DNA from: Aquimarina amphilecti
GTDB lineage: Bacteria > Bacteroidota > Bacteroidia > Flavobacteriales > Flavobacteriaceae
Assembly: GCF_900109375.1 (NCBI RefSeq)
Contig: NZ_FOAB01000007.1
Span: 124,001-188,000 of the forward strand
Length of the DNA: 64,000 nt
Direction: 5' to 3'
Shown here piece after piece: positions 36,165-45,213 of this stretch. The notes below the pieces were generated by a model that did not search any database, had not been told where the DNA came from, and was given only the letters and a program-made list of their open reading frames with translations. Numbering within the stretch: position 1 is the stretch's first letter; every line of letters starts with the position of its first letter. The position numbers and the translations under genes were made by a program.

Positions 36165-36245
36165 TTTTAAAAAGTTGAGTTTGTGTAGTTACTATTAACA
36201 AAATAAATCTTCAACAGAATCTATTTTGATTGCATTTAATTTAAT

Positions 36246-36263
36246 AAAGCTTTGAACCTTTTT
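36246..36263. repeat. Right arm of inverted repeat enclosing M57 gene 2
   Basis: AAAGCTTTGAACCTTTTT, 82 bp upstream of the copy 2 start; partner of 35270-35287. Confidence 0.65.
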
Positions 36264-36663
36264 AAATTTTAAGCGGGTTGAAGATATGATAATTTTTTTG
36301 AAATATCAGTTAAATATTTAAACAATCCTCTAATAATAAGGTAAATACATATATTAAATTTAATAAAGCAACGTAATCATTAACAAAATCATATCCTCAA
36401 ATTACACGATAAAACCGATTAAATGCATCACCAAAATCCACATCCATTGTTGCTGCTAAGCAAAAAATTATGGCAACAAGGGAGATGTTAAAGAAATCCT
36501 AAGTAACTATATTTTTATAAGAAATATAATACTTTTCCTACAATTCATAAATTTTTAACTAAAAAGTGTTAAAAAAATATTAATCCTCATTTTGAAGCAT
36601 GTTTTTTCGAAAAAAGTATTTAAAATTTTAAATCACAAACAACTTTAAGAAATCATCAATAAC

Positions 36664-36694
36664 AATAAAACCCAACAAAAAGTTGGGCTTTATT
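36664..36694 (-). terminator. Terminator hairpin after the M57 pseudogene
   Basis: Arms 36664-36676 and 36682-36694, 13 bp with one G-U pair on the minus strand and a five-base loop. It is kept although the gene upstream is broken. Confidence 0.7.
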
Positions 36695-36726
36695 ATCTAT
36701 GTACAAATAATTATAATAGCTATCTT

Positions 36727-37573
36727 CTAATAAAGATAGTTTAATGCTGTTATATCGTTTCCGTTAAATTCGCCTGTAGCACTAGTACTAAAGCAAGCTA
36801 ACATAATAGACGTAGAACCATAACCTGTAGGTGTTCCTGGGATATGAATTGCACTATGGAACCTGCACTTTCTCCAGATCGCCCACAGCTTTGACGACTA
36901 AACCAATCAGTATGACGAAAACCTATTGAGTGACCTATTTCATGAGTTATTACATGCTCATTTACATTATTAGAATATCCTCCTAACCCGTAAATAGCTA
37001 TCCCAAAAATAGGCCTACCTTGCGCATCAGGAAACCCTGCTACTCCTCCTTACTCTCCAGCTGCTTCTTCATTAGGATCATGATATACAACCACATACTT
37101 TGATTGGTAATCCGTGCCAAAAGTCAATCTAAAGCTAACAGACAAGTTTAATCTATTATAATTGTTTACAGCCCATTGTAAACCAGTTCTTTCTTTACTA
37201 TTGAGACCAAAACCTCATTTCCAGTATACCCAATAACGTCTATTGTCTTGCTAGAACCTGTAACCAAATTATTTGTTCTATACTGCTTAGTATCACCTTT
37301 TGTAGTTCCTAATACTGGAGTTTTCATCAAATTTTCTATGGTAGAAAAATAATCTCCAGATCTAACACCTGTAACTTCAGAAGCATCAATAAATGTTCTT
37401 GTTTGTATAATTGCATCAGTAGGATTTACACCAATTGCTTCCAATTGCAATTTTACTTCTTTAGAAACTTCTTTGTTTGGAGTTTCAACTTCATTTGTAA
37501 GGTCTTCTTTCTGACAAGATGTAACAAGACCAACTACTATAGCACAAAATGCTAAAAGTTTAATTGTTTTCAT
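36727..37573 (-). pseudogene. Broken M57-family metalloprotease (copy 3)
   Basis: An intact start codes for 115 or so residues like copies 1 and 2 (lipoprotein signal CAIVVGLVTSC, KQYRTNNLVTGSSKTIDVIG), but three lesions break the rest. A one-base frameshift near 37195-37210 is seen because RTGLQWAVNNYNR continues in another frame. A TAA stop near 37052 sits just before GGVAGFPD. A second frameshift near 36860 comes before IPGTPTGYGSTSIMLACF. Between the lesions the zinc motif HEIGHSIGFRHTDW is still readable. The homologous end, ALNYLY, stops at TAG (36727-36729). The 135-residue open frame at 37166-37573 is thus a fragment, not a gene by itself. Confidence 0.85.
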
Positions 37574-37924
37574 TGTAAAAATGTGTTGAGTTTCTATAAA
37601 CTATTTTGGGAAAGTACATTCAAAACCAACGAACTACGCTAGCTTAAAAATCAATAAGAAAGTTTTGGGGTTTACAATTTTTTCCAATCCAGAGATATCA
37701 TATTTTTTTGTCAAAAAAGTTAATCCCTTGAATTATCTCTCGCGAAATGATTTAAACACCTAATATTTAATAATAAAAATGTTTTTCTCGACGTATAACA
37801 CAATTACAAAAATCTCAAAAAGCTTTACAATTATTACGTTAAAATCATAAATTAATTTTTTTTACAAAAAAAATCGCTCAATAAATATTTTTATTAAGCG
37901 ATTATTCCTACATATATTTTATTT
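37574..37924. other. Gap between M57 pseudogene and clpS
   Basis: 351 bp without a gene. It carries the pseudogene leader (GTTGAGTTT element near its ATG, as in the other copies) and the clpS terminator at 37872-37903; nothing else is supported. Confidence 0.5.
37872..37903 (-). terminator. Terminator after clpS
   Basis: Arms 37872-37885 and 37890-37903, a 14-bp stem with one G-U pair on the minus strand, followed by a T-run on that strand. Confidence 0.75.
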
Positions 37925-38200
37925 TCATACAATTTCAGCGCTTAAACCCGCTTGAAGTAATTTAGAACATCTAGGTACCAATTCTTCGTAAACTCCTGTT
38001 TTCACAGTACATTTACCTTTATAATGCACTAGCATTGCACATTGTTCTGCTTGAACTGGTGTATGTTCACAAGTATATATTAATGTTTCAATAACATGAT
38101 CAAAAGTATTTACATCGTCGTTATATAAAACAATTTCATTATTATTTTGTTCTACTGTTTTTTCTAAAACTTCCTCTAAAACCTTTTCTTGAGTGCTCAT
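37925..38200 (-). CDS. clpS: ClpS, adaptor of the ClpAP/ClpCP protease
   Basis: A 91-residue ClpS from ATG at 38200 (MSTQEKVLEE); an ATG at 38218 would add six residues. ClpS hands N-degron proteins to the Clp ATPase. Seen are the flexible N-terminus, EIVLYNDDVNTFDHVIETL with the NDD...TF signature, and the folded core CEHTPVQAEQCAMLVHYKGK. Length is typical. It follows prmA by 57 bp on the same strand. Confidence 0.93.
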   Translation of the reverse strand: MSTQEKVLEEVLEKTVEQNNNEIVLYNDDVNTFDHVIETLIYTCEHTPVQAEQCAMLVHYKGKCTVKTGVYEELVPRCSKLLQAGLSAEIV

Positions 38201-38257
38201 CTCATTAATTTTATACAAATATACTATTTCGAATATAATAAATTATCGTCTATCACA

Positions 38258-39097
38258 TTATTTTAACCTGTAACCAGCTGCTATCCAATTATTTCTCTCA
38301 AAAAACTCCAAAAATTCAAGATTATTATCTCTACATTCTTTAGTAATTAACCCTAAATCTTCTTTATAAAAACCACTTAATAAAAGAACTCCTCCAGTAT
38401 TTAAGGTTTTTACATAGGTAGGAATATCATTTAATAATATATTTCTATTGATATTAGCAATTACCACATCATACCTCTTGTCGATCAACAATGATGCATC
38501 TCCCTCATAAGCAGTAATATGCCTACACTTATTACGTTCTACATTTTCTATTGTATTTAAAAAGCACCAATTATCAATATCAATTGCATCAATAGGTTGT
38601 GCTCCTTTCATTTCAGATAAAATAGCTAAAACTCCTGTTCCACATCCCATATCCAAGACTTTTTTATTTCGCAAATTTTGTTGAAGCAAGTGCTGAATCA
38701 TCATATGAGTAGTTTCGTGATGACCAGTACCAAAAGACATTTTTGGTTCTATTACGATATCATAAAGTAACTCTGGTTTTTCATGAAAAGGAGCTCTAAC
38801 ACCGCAAGTATTATCTACAATAATAGGAGTGAAATTTTTTTCCCATTCTTTATTCCAATTCACTTGCTCTATCTCCTTAGTCGAATACGTTATTTCGAAC
38901 TCATCCGAGTTTAGAATATAAATATCTTTTAACATATCCTCATTCCACTCTTCTTTTTGGATAAAAGCTTCTACTCCATTTTCAGTTTCTACAAAGCTTT
39001 CAAAACCGACATATCCTAATTCTGCTATCAAAATCTCTGTAGCTGGTTTCAGCGGCACAATATTAAAATAATATCCTATATATATAGGTGTTGTCAT
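38258..39097 (-). CDS. prmA: Ribosomal protein L11 methyltransferase
   Basis: A 279-residue PrmA. It has the N-terminal substrate-recognition domain and a SAM-dependent methyltransferase core: MSFGTGHHETTHMMIQHL, KKVLDMGCGTGVLAILSE (SAM motif I) and DVVIANINRNILLNDIP (the NxN motif near residue 214). It methylates L11 lysines and its N-terminus. It is downstream of tpiA by 94 bp and upstream of clpS. Confidence 0.94.
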   Translation of the reverse strand: MTTPIYIGYYFNIVPLKPATEILIAELGYVGFESFVETENGVEAFIQKEEWNEDMLKDIYILNSDEFEITYSTKEIEQVNWNKEWEKNFTPIIVDNTCGVRAPFHEKPELLYDIVIEPKMSFGTGHHETTHMMIQHLLQQNLRNKKVLDMGCGTGVLAILSEMKGAQPIDAIDIDNWCFLNTIENVERNKCRHITAYEGDASLLIDKRYDVVIANINRNILLNDIPTYVKTLNTGGVLLLSGFYKEDLGLITKECRDNNLEFLEFFERNNWIAAGYRLK

Positions 39098-39191
39098 CTT
39101 TAATTAAATTAGAACACAAAGTTAACCTTTTGACCAACAAAAAAAGATATTCGTTATTACGAATACCTCTTATTCTGTTTAAAAAAAATAT

Positions 39192-39944
39192 TTAAAATGA
39201 ATTTGCTATTGCTGCAAAACTTTCCGGATCTAAAGCAGCTCCTCCAATCAATCCTCCATCAACATCTGGTTTCGCAAAAATCTCTTTAGCATTAGTAGGT
39301 TTTACACTTCCTCCATAAAGAATAGAAACTTGTTCTGAAACCTCCGTATTAAATGCATCTCCAATAGTTTTACGTATAAATGCATGCATTTCTTGAGCTT
39401 GTTCTGGACTTGCTGTCTCTCCTGTTCCTATTGCCCAAACTGGTTCATATGCCAAGACAATATTATCCCAAGCTTTATTATCTAATTTAAATAATGCATT
39501 TTTTAATTGACTTTCTACTACATTAAAGTGATTACCACTTTTTCTATCTTCTAATTCTTCACCAAAACAAAAAATAACAGTCATGTCATGTTTTAATGCT
39601 GTATTTACTTTTTCTTCTAACAATTCGTCTGTTTCTCCAAAATAAGCTCTACGTTCACTATGTCCTAATATCACTACATTTACACCAACACTCTTTAGCA
39701 TATCTACAGAAATCTCTCCTGTAAATGCTCCACTTTCAGATTGATGCATATTTTGAGCAGCTACGTCAATATCAACATCTCTAAGTTCTTCAAAAGCATA
39801 ATAGAGATTTGTAAATGTCGGAGCTACAATTATTTTAGCTTCTGACGACTCCTTAAATTTTGTTTTTAGTTCTGAAAGTAAAACTCCTGTCTCGGCAAGA
39901 TTTTTATTCATTTTCCAGTTTCCTGCTACAATTTTTGTTCTCAT
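39192..39944 (-). CDS. tpiA: Triose-phosphate isomerase
   Basis: A 250-residue TIM-barrel enzyme that interconverts dihydroxyacetone phosphate and glyceraldehyde 3-phosphate. Catalytic residues are visible: AGNWKMNKN (Asn and Lys), ILGHSERRAYFGE (His), AYEPVWAIGTGETASPEQ (Glu and loop 6) and YGGSVKPTNA with GGLIGGAAL for phosphate binding. Length and motifs are standard. It follows the OppB-like permease by 53 bp. Confidence 0.97.
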   Translation of the reverse strand: MRTKIVAGNWKMNKNLAETGVLLSELKTKFKESSEAKIIVAPTFTNLYYAFEELRDVDIDVAAQNMHQSESGAFTGEISVDMLKSVGVNVVILGHSERRAYFGETDELLEEKVNTALKHDMTVIFCFGEELEDRKSGNHFNVVESQLKNALFKLDNKAWDNIVLAYEPVWAIGTGETASPEQAQEMHAFIRKTIGDAFNTEVSEQVSILYGGSVKPTNAKEIFAKPDVDGGLIGGAALDPESFAAIANSF

Positions 39945-39997
39945 TAATTTTAATTTATGTGTGTGGTTTTTACTTGGTTACATTTTAAAGAAAATCA

Positions 39998-41068
39998 CTA
40001 AACTCTTATCCTAGGGTCTAGCCATCTATAAATAACATCTACAAATATATTGATTAAGATAAACACAGAAGAAATTACTATAACCGCCCCCATAATAATA
40101 GGAAGATCTGATGTATTCAATGCATCTACAATCTCTTTACCTAACCCATTCCATCCAAAAATATATTCTACAAAAACAGCTCCTGCCAACATAGAGGCAA
40201 ACCATCCAGAAATAGCTGTTACGACAGGATTTAGCGCATTTTTCAAGGCATGTCGCTTAATTACCTGAAATAATGATAAGCCCTTTGCTTTAGCTGTACG
40301 TATATAATCTTGACTCATTACTTCCAATAGAGAATTCCTCATTAATTGAGTAACCACTGCTAATGGTCTTACTCCCAAAACAATCGCAGGCAATATTAAG
40401 TTTTTCCACTGGATATAAGTTCCTTCTCCAAAATCATCTACCTCATATAAACTTCCAGTCATATTCAGATTGGTATATTCATGCAAAACATAACCAAACA
40501 ACCAAGCGAAAATAATTGCACTAAAAAAAGACGGAACACTCATCCCAATAGTGCTTACTAGTTGAATTAACCGATCTGCCCATTGGTCCTTCATCAAAGC
40601 ACTGATAATACCCATAGAAATCCCTAAAAATATAGCGATCAAAATAGCAGATATAGCTAGTACTGCAGTATTAGGCAATGTTTCTTTAATAACTTGACTT
40701 ACTTTTTTACCATTTTTCTGAAAAGACTCTCTTAAATAAGGATATTTAAACACTGTTTTTACGTTACCAATAGTAAACAATGAAACTCCAGTATACTTAT
40801 TACTATCAAAAAACGAAAAATCAACTTCCTTCGTACTGTGAAAAGAAATTGGTGAAAGATCATTTAGATAATATCTATACTGAGTACTTAGAGGGAGATC
40901 AAAACCATATTTTTTCTTGATAATATCTAACTGCTCCTTATTTTCATTCTGTCCCATCATCATTTGAGCTGGATCTCCAGGAAGAATTGTAAATAATAGA
41001 AATATAACAGTAATTACTCCTAATAAAGTAAGTAATGCATACCCAAATTTATAGAAGTACTTAATCAT
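39998..41068 (-). CDS. DppB/OppB-like ABC transporter permease
   Basis: A 356-residue permease of the peptide/nickel type. Six membrane spans can be placed, starting YALLTLLGVITVIFLLFTIL and ending MGAVIVISSVFILINIFVDVI, with ILPGDPAQMMMGQNE at the start of the first outside loop and the ATPase-coupling EAA-type loop SLLEVMSQDYIRTAKAKGLS. It is longer than usual because of a ~60-residue insertion near 65-125. No partner permease, ATPase or binding protein lies nearby; they must be elsewhere. It starts 2 bp after the BT_3928 gene's stop. Confidence 0.87.
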   Translation of the reverse strand: MIKYFYKFGYALLTLLGVITVIFLLFTILPGDPAQMMMGQNENKEQLDIIKKKYGFDLPLSTQYRYYLNDLSPISFHSTKEVDFSFFDSNKYTGVSLFTIGNVKTVFKYPYLRESFQKNGKKVSQVIKETLPNTAVLAISAILIAIFLGISMGIISALMKDQWADRLIQLVSTIGMSVPSFFSAIIFAWLFGYVLHEYTNLNMTGSLYEVDDFGEGTYIQWKNLILPAIVLGVRPLAVVTQLMRNSLLEVMSQDYIRTAKAKGLSLFQVIKRHALKNALNPVVTAISGWFASMLAGAVFVEYIFGWNGLGKEIVDALNTSDLPIIMGAVIVISSVFILINIFVDVIYRWLDPRIRV

Positions 41069-41070
41069 TA

Positions 41071-42810
41071 CTAATTCGCCTTTTCTTTGAGCTTTTCAAC
41101 TTCTTCTAATGTATAGGCTTTGTATTCAAAAGTATCTCCATATAATCTTTTAGCATACTCTTCTACTGTAGTATCATATCCAGCATTTTCTCGCCGTTGA
41201 TTAACATTTTCGACATCTTTTATAGGCCATATAATCTTTATCGGTGCATTTGTATTATGGTTCAATGTCATTCCCTGAGTACCATATACTTGTTCTTTAC
41301 CTATACTCATTAGATGTCTATCTTCCATCATAGCCACTAACCTAAAAGGAATTTCATCATCTTCTCCCGCCTTCTTAATCAATGGAAGGTATTCATTTAT
41401 TTTATTAGAATGCTGAATCACAAACCAAGCAGTTTTATTAGCTGGTTCTCCCACTAAGCTTTTACCAGGATATCCATACTTCTTAAAAACCTGTTCAATA
41501 AATACTGTATTCGAAGAATCTATTGCACTTTGTTGCAACCATAAATCGGTAGTTGCTTCTTTTTCTGTAGCTCCTACTAACTTAGCAATACTATCTCTCT
41601 CTTCTATAGTCTGAGCTTGCATTAATTTTCTGAATTTTTGATCTAGCTTAGCAACACTATCTAATTGAGATTTTAATTGCTCATTAATTAAAGGTTTAGA
41701 CGGTTCTACTTTATCTAAAATTAATTTATCTACATCATTCCAGTGTAACTTTTCTGTTATAGTACCTTTATTCAGTTTTACGATTCCTGGATTTGATCGT
41801 AATATAGTTTTAAGCGCAGTTTCATCAGTACTATAAAAATCAAAACTTAGATTGTATTGTTCTTTTTTCTGAGAAACTTCTTGAGGAGAAGATGCAGTAA
41901 GACCTATTACATCATAACCTTGCGACATAGCCTTATCTGTAATACCCTTGAGCGTATTCATCCCTTCTCCTTCACTTTTAGATAAATTATACATCACAAT
42001 AAGAACTACATTTTCTTTATTCAAAAATTCAGAAGTGTAGTCCCGACCGCCTTTCTCTATAGCAAAATCATGAATCGGTGGTATATATCCTTCATTAATC
42101 ATTTCGGTTTCTACACCAATATATTTACCATCTACCTGAGGATATTCTCCACTAGTCGTTACAATCTCTTCTTTACCATCCACATCAAACTTCCAAAAAT
42201 ATTTAAACTCTGCTTCCGGCGCTCCTTCAGGCACCGACATCCCTTCTTCTATATTTGTTCCAATTTTATAAGCTCTAAAATCAAAAGTTGGCAAATGCAT
42301 TAACACTTGATATGCAAATGCAAGGCAAATTGAGAAACTTACAAACACAATCCATTTATGGGAGGTTTCTGGAAGAATAGGTGTTATGTATTTTCTTCCG
42401 AAAAATAATATCAAAATAAAGACTAATAAAATAACATCCTTCGTAAAAGACTCCCAAGGTGTTAATGGCAATGCATCACCAAAACACCCACAATCGGTAA
42501 CTTTATTAAAATATGCCGAATAAAAAGTAAGAAATGTAAAAAAGACAATCATACCTAATAAAGACCATATAGTAAATTTAGGCAGATAGCCCAACAACAA
42601 TGTAATTCCAACAATTATTTCAAAAACACATAGAAATACTGCCATAAGCAATGCAAATGGAATCAAAAATTCCATATTCAAAACACCTTCACTAAAATAT
42701 TCCTGTAGTTTATAGGAAAATCCCAATGGGTCATTAAGCTTAATAAATCCTGAAAATAAAAAAAGAGCTGCTACAAATATTCTGGAAAAACCAACAAGTA
42801 TTTTCATCAT
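41071..42810 (-). CDS. BT_3928-family protein (DoxX-type membrane part plus thioredoxin-like soluble part)
   Basis: A 579-residue protein. The first ~170 residues are four or five membrane spans of the DoxX/MauE kind (FSRIFVAALFLFSGFIKLNDPLGFSYKL; DCGCFGDALPLTPWESFTKD with the CxC-type pair). The rest is soluble, with a thioredoxin-like fold (NVVLIVMYNLSKSEGEGMN; GYDVIGLTASSPQEV) and a long helical tail. Bacteroidota carry this gene widely, commonly near tpiA and folP as here. A role in electron or thiol transfer is suggested by the DoxX/MauE resemblance only. Confidence 0.8.
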   Translation of the reverse strand: MMKILVGFSRIFVAALFLFSGFIKLNDPLGFSYKLQEYFSEGVLNMEFLIPFALLMAVFLCVFEIIVGITLLLGYLPKFTIWSLLGMIVFFTFLTFYSAYFNKVTDCGCFGDALPLTPWESFTKDVILLVFILILFFGRKYITPILPETSHKWIVFVSFSICLAFAYQVLMHLPTFDFRAYKIGTNIEEGMSVPEGAPEAEFKYFWKFDVDGKEEIVTTSGEYPQVDGKYIGVETEMINEGYIPPIHDFAIEKGGRDYTSEFLNKENVVLIVMYNLSKSEGEGMNTLKGITDKAMSQGYDVIGLTASSPQEVSQKKEQYNLSFDFYSTDETALKTILRSNPGIVKLNKGTITEKLHWNDVDKLILDKVEPSKPLINEQLKSQLDSVAKLDQKFRKLMQAQTIEERDSIAKLVGATEKEATTDLWLQQSAIDSSNTVFIEQVFKKYGYPGKSLVGEPANKTAWFVIQHSNKINEYLPLIKKAGEDDEIPFRLVAMMEDRHLMSIGKEQVYGTQGMTLNHNTNAPIKIIWPIKDVENVNQRRENAGYDTTVEEYAKRLYGDTFEYKAYTLEEVEKLKEKAN

Positions 42811-42898
42811 TAGAATGGTAATTATTATTTATTTTGAACAAGATAATAGGTTTACATCTTGTTACTTTTAGTTTAACAGTATTTTATAAAATCAGAAA

Positions 42899-43441
42899 TC
42901 ATTTGGCTTCACCTAGATGTATCATAGCGAAAACTGCATAATTAACCATATCCTGATAATTAGCATCAATCCCTTCACTTACCAACGTCTTTCCTTTATT
43001 ATCTTCGATTTGCTTTACTCTTAACAGTTTTTGAATAATCAAATCCGTCAATGAACTTACTCTCATATCACGCCAAGCCTCTCCATAATCATGATTTTTG
43101 TTCATCATTAGCGTTTTCGTAATATCAATATGGTTATCATACAATTTTGTAGCCGCATCTGTAGACAAATCAGGCTGTTCCGCAATTCCTTTTTCCAATT
43201 GTATTAAGGCCATTAGACTATAATTTATAATACCAATAAACTCAGAAACTTCACCTTCATCTACTTTTCTCTCCGCATTCTCTTGCAATCCTCTAATGCG
43301 TTGCGCTTTTATAAAAATCTGATCCGTAAGAGATGGCAACCTAAGGATTCTCCATGCACTTCCATAATCTTTCATTTTATTAATGAATAGATCACGACAT
43401 TTCTTAATTACCGCGTCATATTGTGTAGACGTATCTTGCAT
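42899..43441 (-). CDS. DUF1599 family protein
   Basis: A 180-residue cytoplasmic protein made of two similar halves: KCRDLFINKMKDYGSAWRI and ITKTLMMNKNHDYGEAWRDM, each followed by SLTDQIFIKAQRIRG or SLTDLIIQKLLRVKQ. The doubled (K)xxDYGxAWR motif is the DUF1599 mark; the fold may be related to all-alpha NTP pyrophosphohydrolases, but activity is unproven. It is divergent from folP with an 83-bp gap and probably heads the operon running to clpS. Confidence 0.88.
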   Translation of the reverse strand: MQDTSTQYDAVIKKCRDLFINKMKDYGSAWRILRLPSLTDQIFIKAQRIRGLQENAERKVDEGEVSEFIGIINYSLMALIQLEKGIAEQPDLSTDAATKLYDNHIDITKTLMMNKNHDYGEAWRDMRVSSLTDLIIQKLLRVKQIEDNKGKTLVSEGIDANYQDMVNYAVFAMIHLGEAK

Positions 43442-43524
43442 ATTAATGTTGAATTTTGCGTAAATTTCGCTTTAATATGGCAATTATACCAAATAAACAT
43501 TAAAAATATAGTATAAACTCTTCT

Positions 43525-44355
43525 ATGACTATTAATTGCAAAGGCTCTTTAATCGATCTCTCTACCCCAAAAGTAATGGGTATCTTAAATCTAACACCAG
43601 ATTCTTTTTATGATGGAGGCAAGTATAAAGACGAATCACAGATTTTATATCAAACCGAAAAAATGCTTCAAGAAGGAGCAACCTTTATCGATCTTGGAGC
43701 ATATTCCTCAAGACCAGGTGCTGATCATATCTCAATCGAAGAAGAAGAAAATAGAATTTTACCTATAGTCACATTAATTCTTTCTAAGTTCCCTAATACT
43801 ATTCTGTCTATTGACACTTTTAGAAGCAAGATTGCAAAACAATGTATTGAAGCTGGAGCTGCAATTATTAATGATATTTCCGCAGGTAGTTTAGACAAAG
43901 AGATGATTAAAATTGTCGGAGCTCTCAAAGTACCCTATATAATGATGCATATGAAAGGTACTCCGCAAACCATGAAATCTTTAAATCAATATGATAATTT
44001 AATAGAGGATATACAGCTTTATTTTTCCCAAAAAATAATTGAAGCTATAAAAGAAGGTATTAATGATCTCATCATTGATCCTGGTTTTGGTTTTGCCAAA
44101 AACATCGATCAAAATTTTGAGCTACTAAACAAGTTAGATTTATTAAATATTCAAGAATATCCAATTTTAGCTGGAATTTCACGAAAATCTATGATTTACA
44201 AATCACTAAACATTAACCCTTCTGAATCTTTGAATGGAACAACCTCCTTAAACACTATTGCTTTACTAAAAGGTGCTTCGATTTTAAGAGTACACGATGT
44301 AAAAGAGGCGATGGAATGCGTTACTCTCTTCCACAGATATAAAGGGCAGGCCTAA
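43525..44355 (+). CDS. folP: Dihydropteroate synthase
   Basis: A 276-residue DHPS that joins p-aminobenzoate to dihydropterin pyrophosphate in folate synthesis; the sulfonamide target. Motifs: VMGILNLTPDSFYDGGKY (pterin loop), FIDLGAYSSRPGADHIS (pABA loop), LSIDTFRSKIA, IINDISAG, YIMMHMKGTPQTM, IIDPGFGFAKNIDQN and AGISRKSMIY. All key residues are present. Next gene is cdaA, 81 bp on. Confidence 0.96.
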   Translation: MTINCKGSLIDLSTPKVMGILNLTPDSFYDGGKYKDESQILYQTEKMLQEGATFIDLGAYSSRPGADHISIEEEENRILPIVTLILSKFPNTILSIDTFRSKIAKQCIEAGAAIINDISAGSLDKEMIKIVGALKVPYIMMHMKGTPQTMKSLNQYDNLIEDIQLYFSQKIIEAIKEGINDLIIDPGFGFAKNIDQNFELLNKLDLLNIQEYPILAGISRKSMIYKSLNINPSESLNGTTSLNTIALLKGASILRVHDVKEAMECVTLFHRYKGQA

Positions 44356-44436
44356 AGTTTTATTTAAAAAGATGCTTTTTCAAGCTTTTCAAATCAGAGT
44401 TTCGCTAATTTTTCTATTTTTACAAAAAGACCACAT

Positions 44437-45213
44437 TTGGATTTAATCAACCTTAGAATATTAGATGTCTTAGATATCGTACTTGTAGCACTCTTGCTAT
44501 ACTACATCTATAAGTTGGTTAAAGGAACAGCAGCAATTAACATTTTTATAGGTATCGTAATGATTTATCTAGTCTGGAAACTTACTCAGTTTCTAGCTAT
44601 GGAAATGTTAAGTAGTGTGTTAGGTGAATTTATCGGCGTAGGAATGTTTGCTTTAATTGTTGTTTTCCAACAAGAGATAAGAAAGTTTCTTTTAATGATT
44701 GGATCCACAAATTTTGGGAGGAGAAGAAAATTCCTCAGACAGCTAAAATTTATTAGAGATACTCCTGAAGATAGCCTCACTGATGTTGCTGCTATTGTTA
44801 AAGCGTGTACAAAAATGGGGGATACATTCACTGGTGCATTAATAGTAATTAAGCGAAATACATCGTTAGATTTTGTAAAAACATCTGGAGACGAACTTGA
44901 TATTTTGGTAAAAACACCAATAATAGAAAGCATTTTTTATAAAAATAGCCCTTTACACGATGGAGCTATGATTATCGAAGACAATAGAATTGTTGCTACA
45001 CGAGTGATTCTTCCCGTAACTAATGACAGAAATATTCCTTTACGTTTTGGACTAAGACATCGCGCAGCTATTGGAATTACAGAAAAAACAGATGCGCTAG
45101 CATTAATTGTAAGTGAAGAAACTGGTCAGATCTCATATATAAGAAATGGAGAGTTTGTAATTTTCAAAACTCCGGAAGAATTGATTGAAAAAATAACAAG
45201 GGATTTACAATAA
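44437..45213 (+). CDS. cdaA: Diadenylate cyclase CdaA
   Basis: A 258-residue membrane-bound c-di-AMP synthase. It uses a TTG start at 44437 (MDLINLRILDVLDIVLVALL); this is where homologues begin and no ATG fits. Three spans (about 10-95) come before the DAC domain: IFYKNSPLHDGAMIIEDNRI holds the DGA motif and FGLRHRAAIGITEKTDALAL the RHR motif, both needed to join two ATP. Its TAA overlaps the ATG of the next gene by one base, so translation is coupled to a DUF3667 protein. Confidence 0.95.
   Translation: MDLINLRILDVLDIVLVALLLYYIYKLVKGTAAINIFIGIVMIYLVWKLTQFLAMEMLSSVLGEFIGVGMFALIVVFQQEIRKFLLMIGSTNFGRRRKFLRQLKFIRDTPEDSLTDVAAIVKACTKMGDTFTGALIVIKRNTSLDFVKTSGDELDILVKTPIIESIFYKNSPLHDGAMIIEDNRIVATRVILPVTNDRNIPLRFGLRHRAAIGITEKTDALALIVSEETGQISYIRNGEFVIFKTPEELIEKITRDLQ

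Larger units (their letters stand above)
36165..36726. other. 562-bp gap between M57 copy 2 and the M57 pseudogene
   Basis: Contains the copy 2 leader, a 7-bp inverted repeat at about 36203-36232, the right repeat arm at 36246-36263, and at its far end the terminator hairpin of the pseudogene. About 400 bp in the middle (36264-36663) hold no frame or structure I can support; a short stretch resembling TTTAATTTAATAAAGC from near the repeat arm recurs around 36355, possibly a decayed further copy. Confidence 0.5.

Noticed and set aside
37166..37573. Separate 135-residue lipoprotein gene
   Set aside because: It is the intact front part of the broken third M57 gene.
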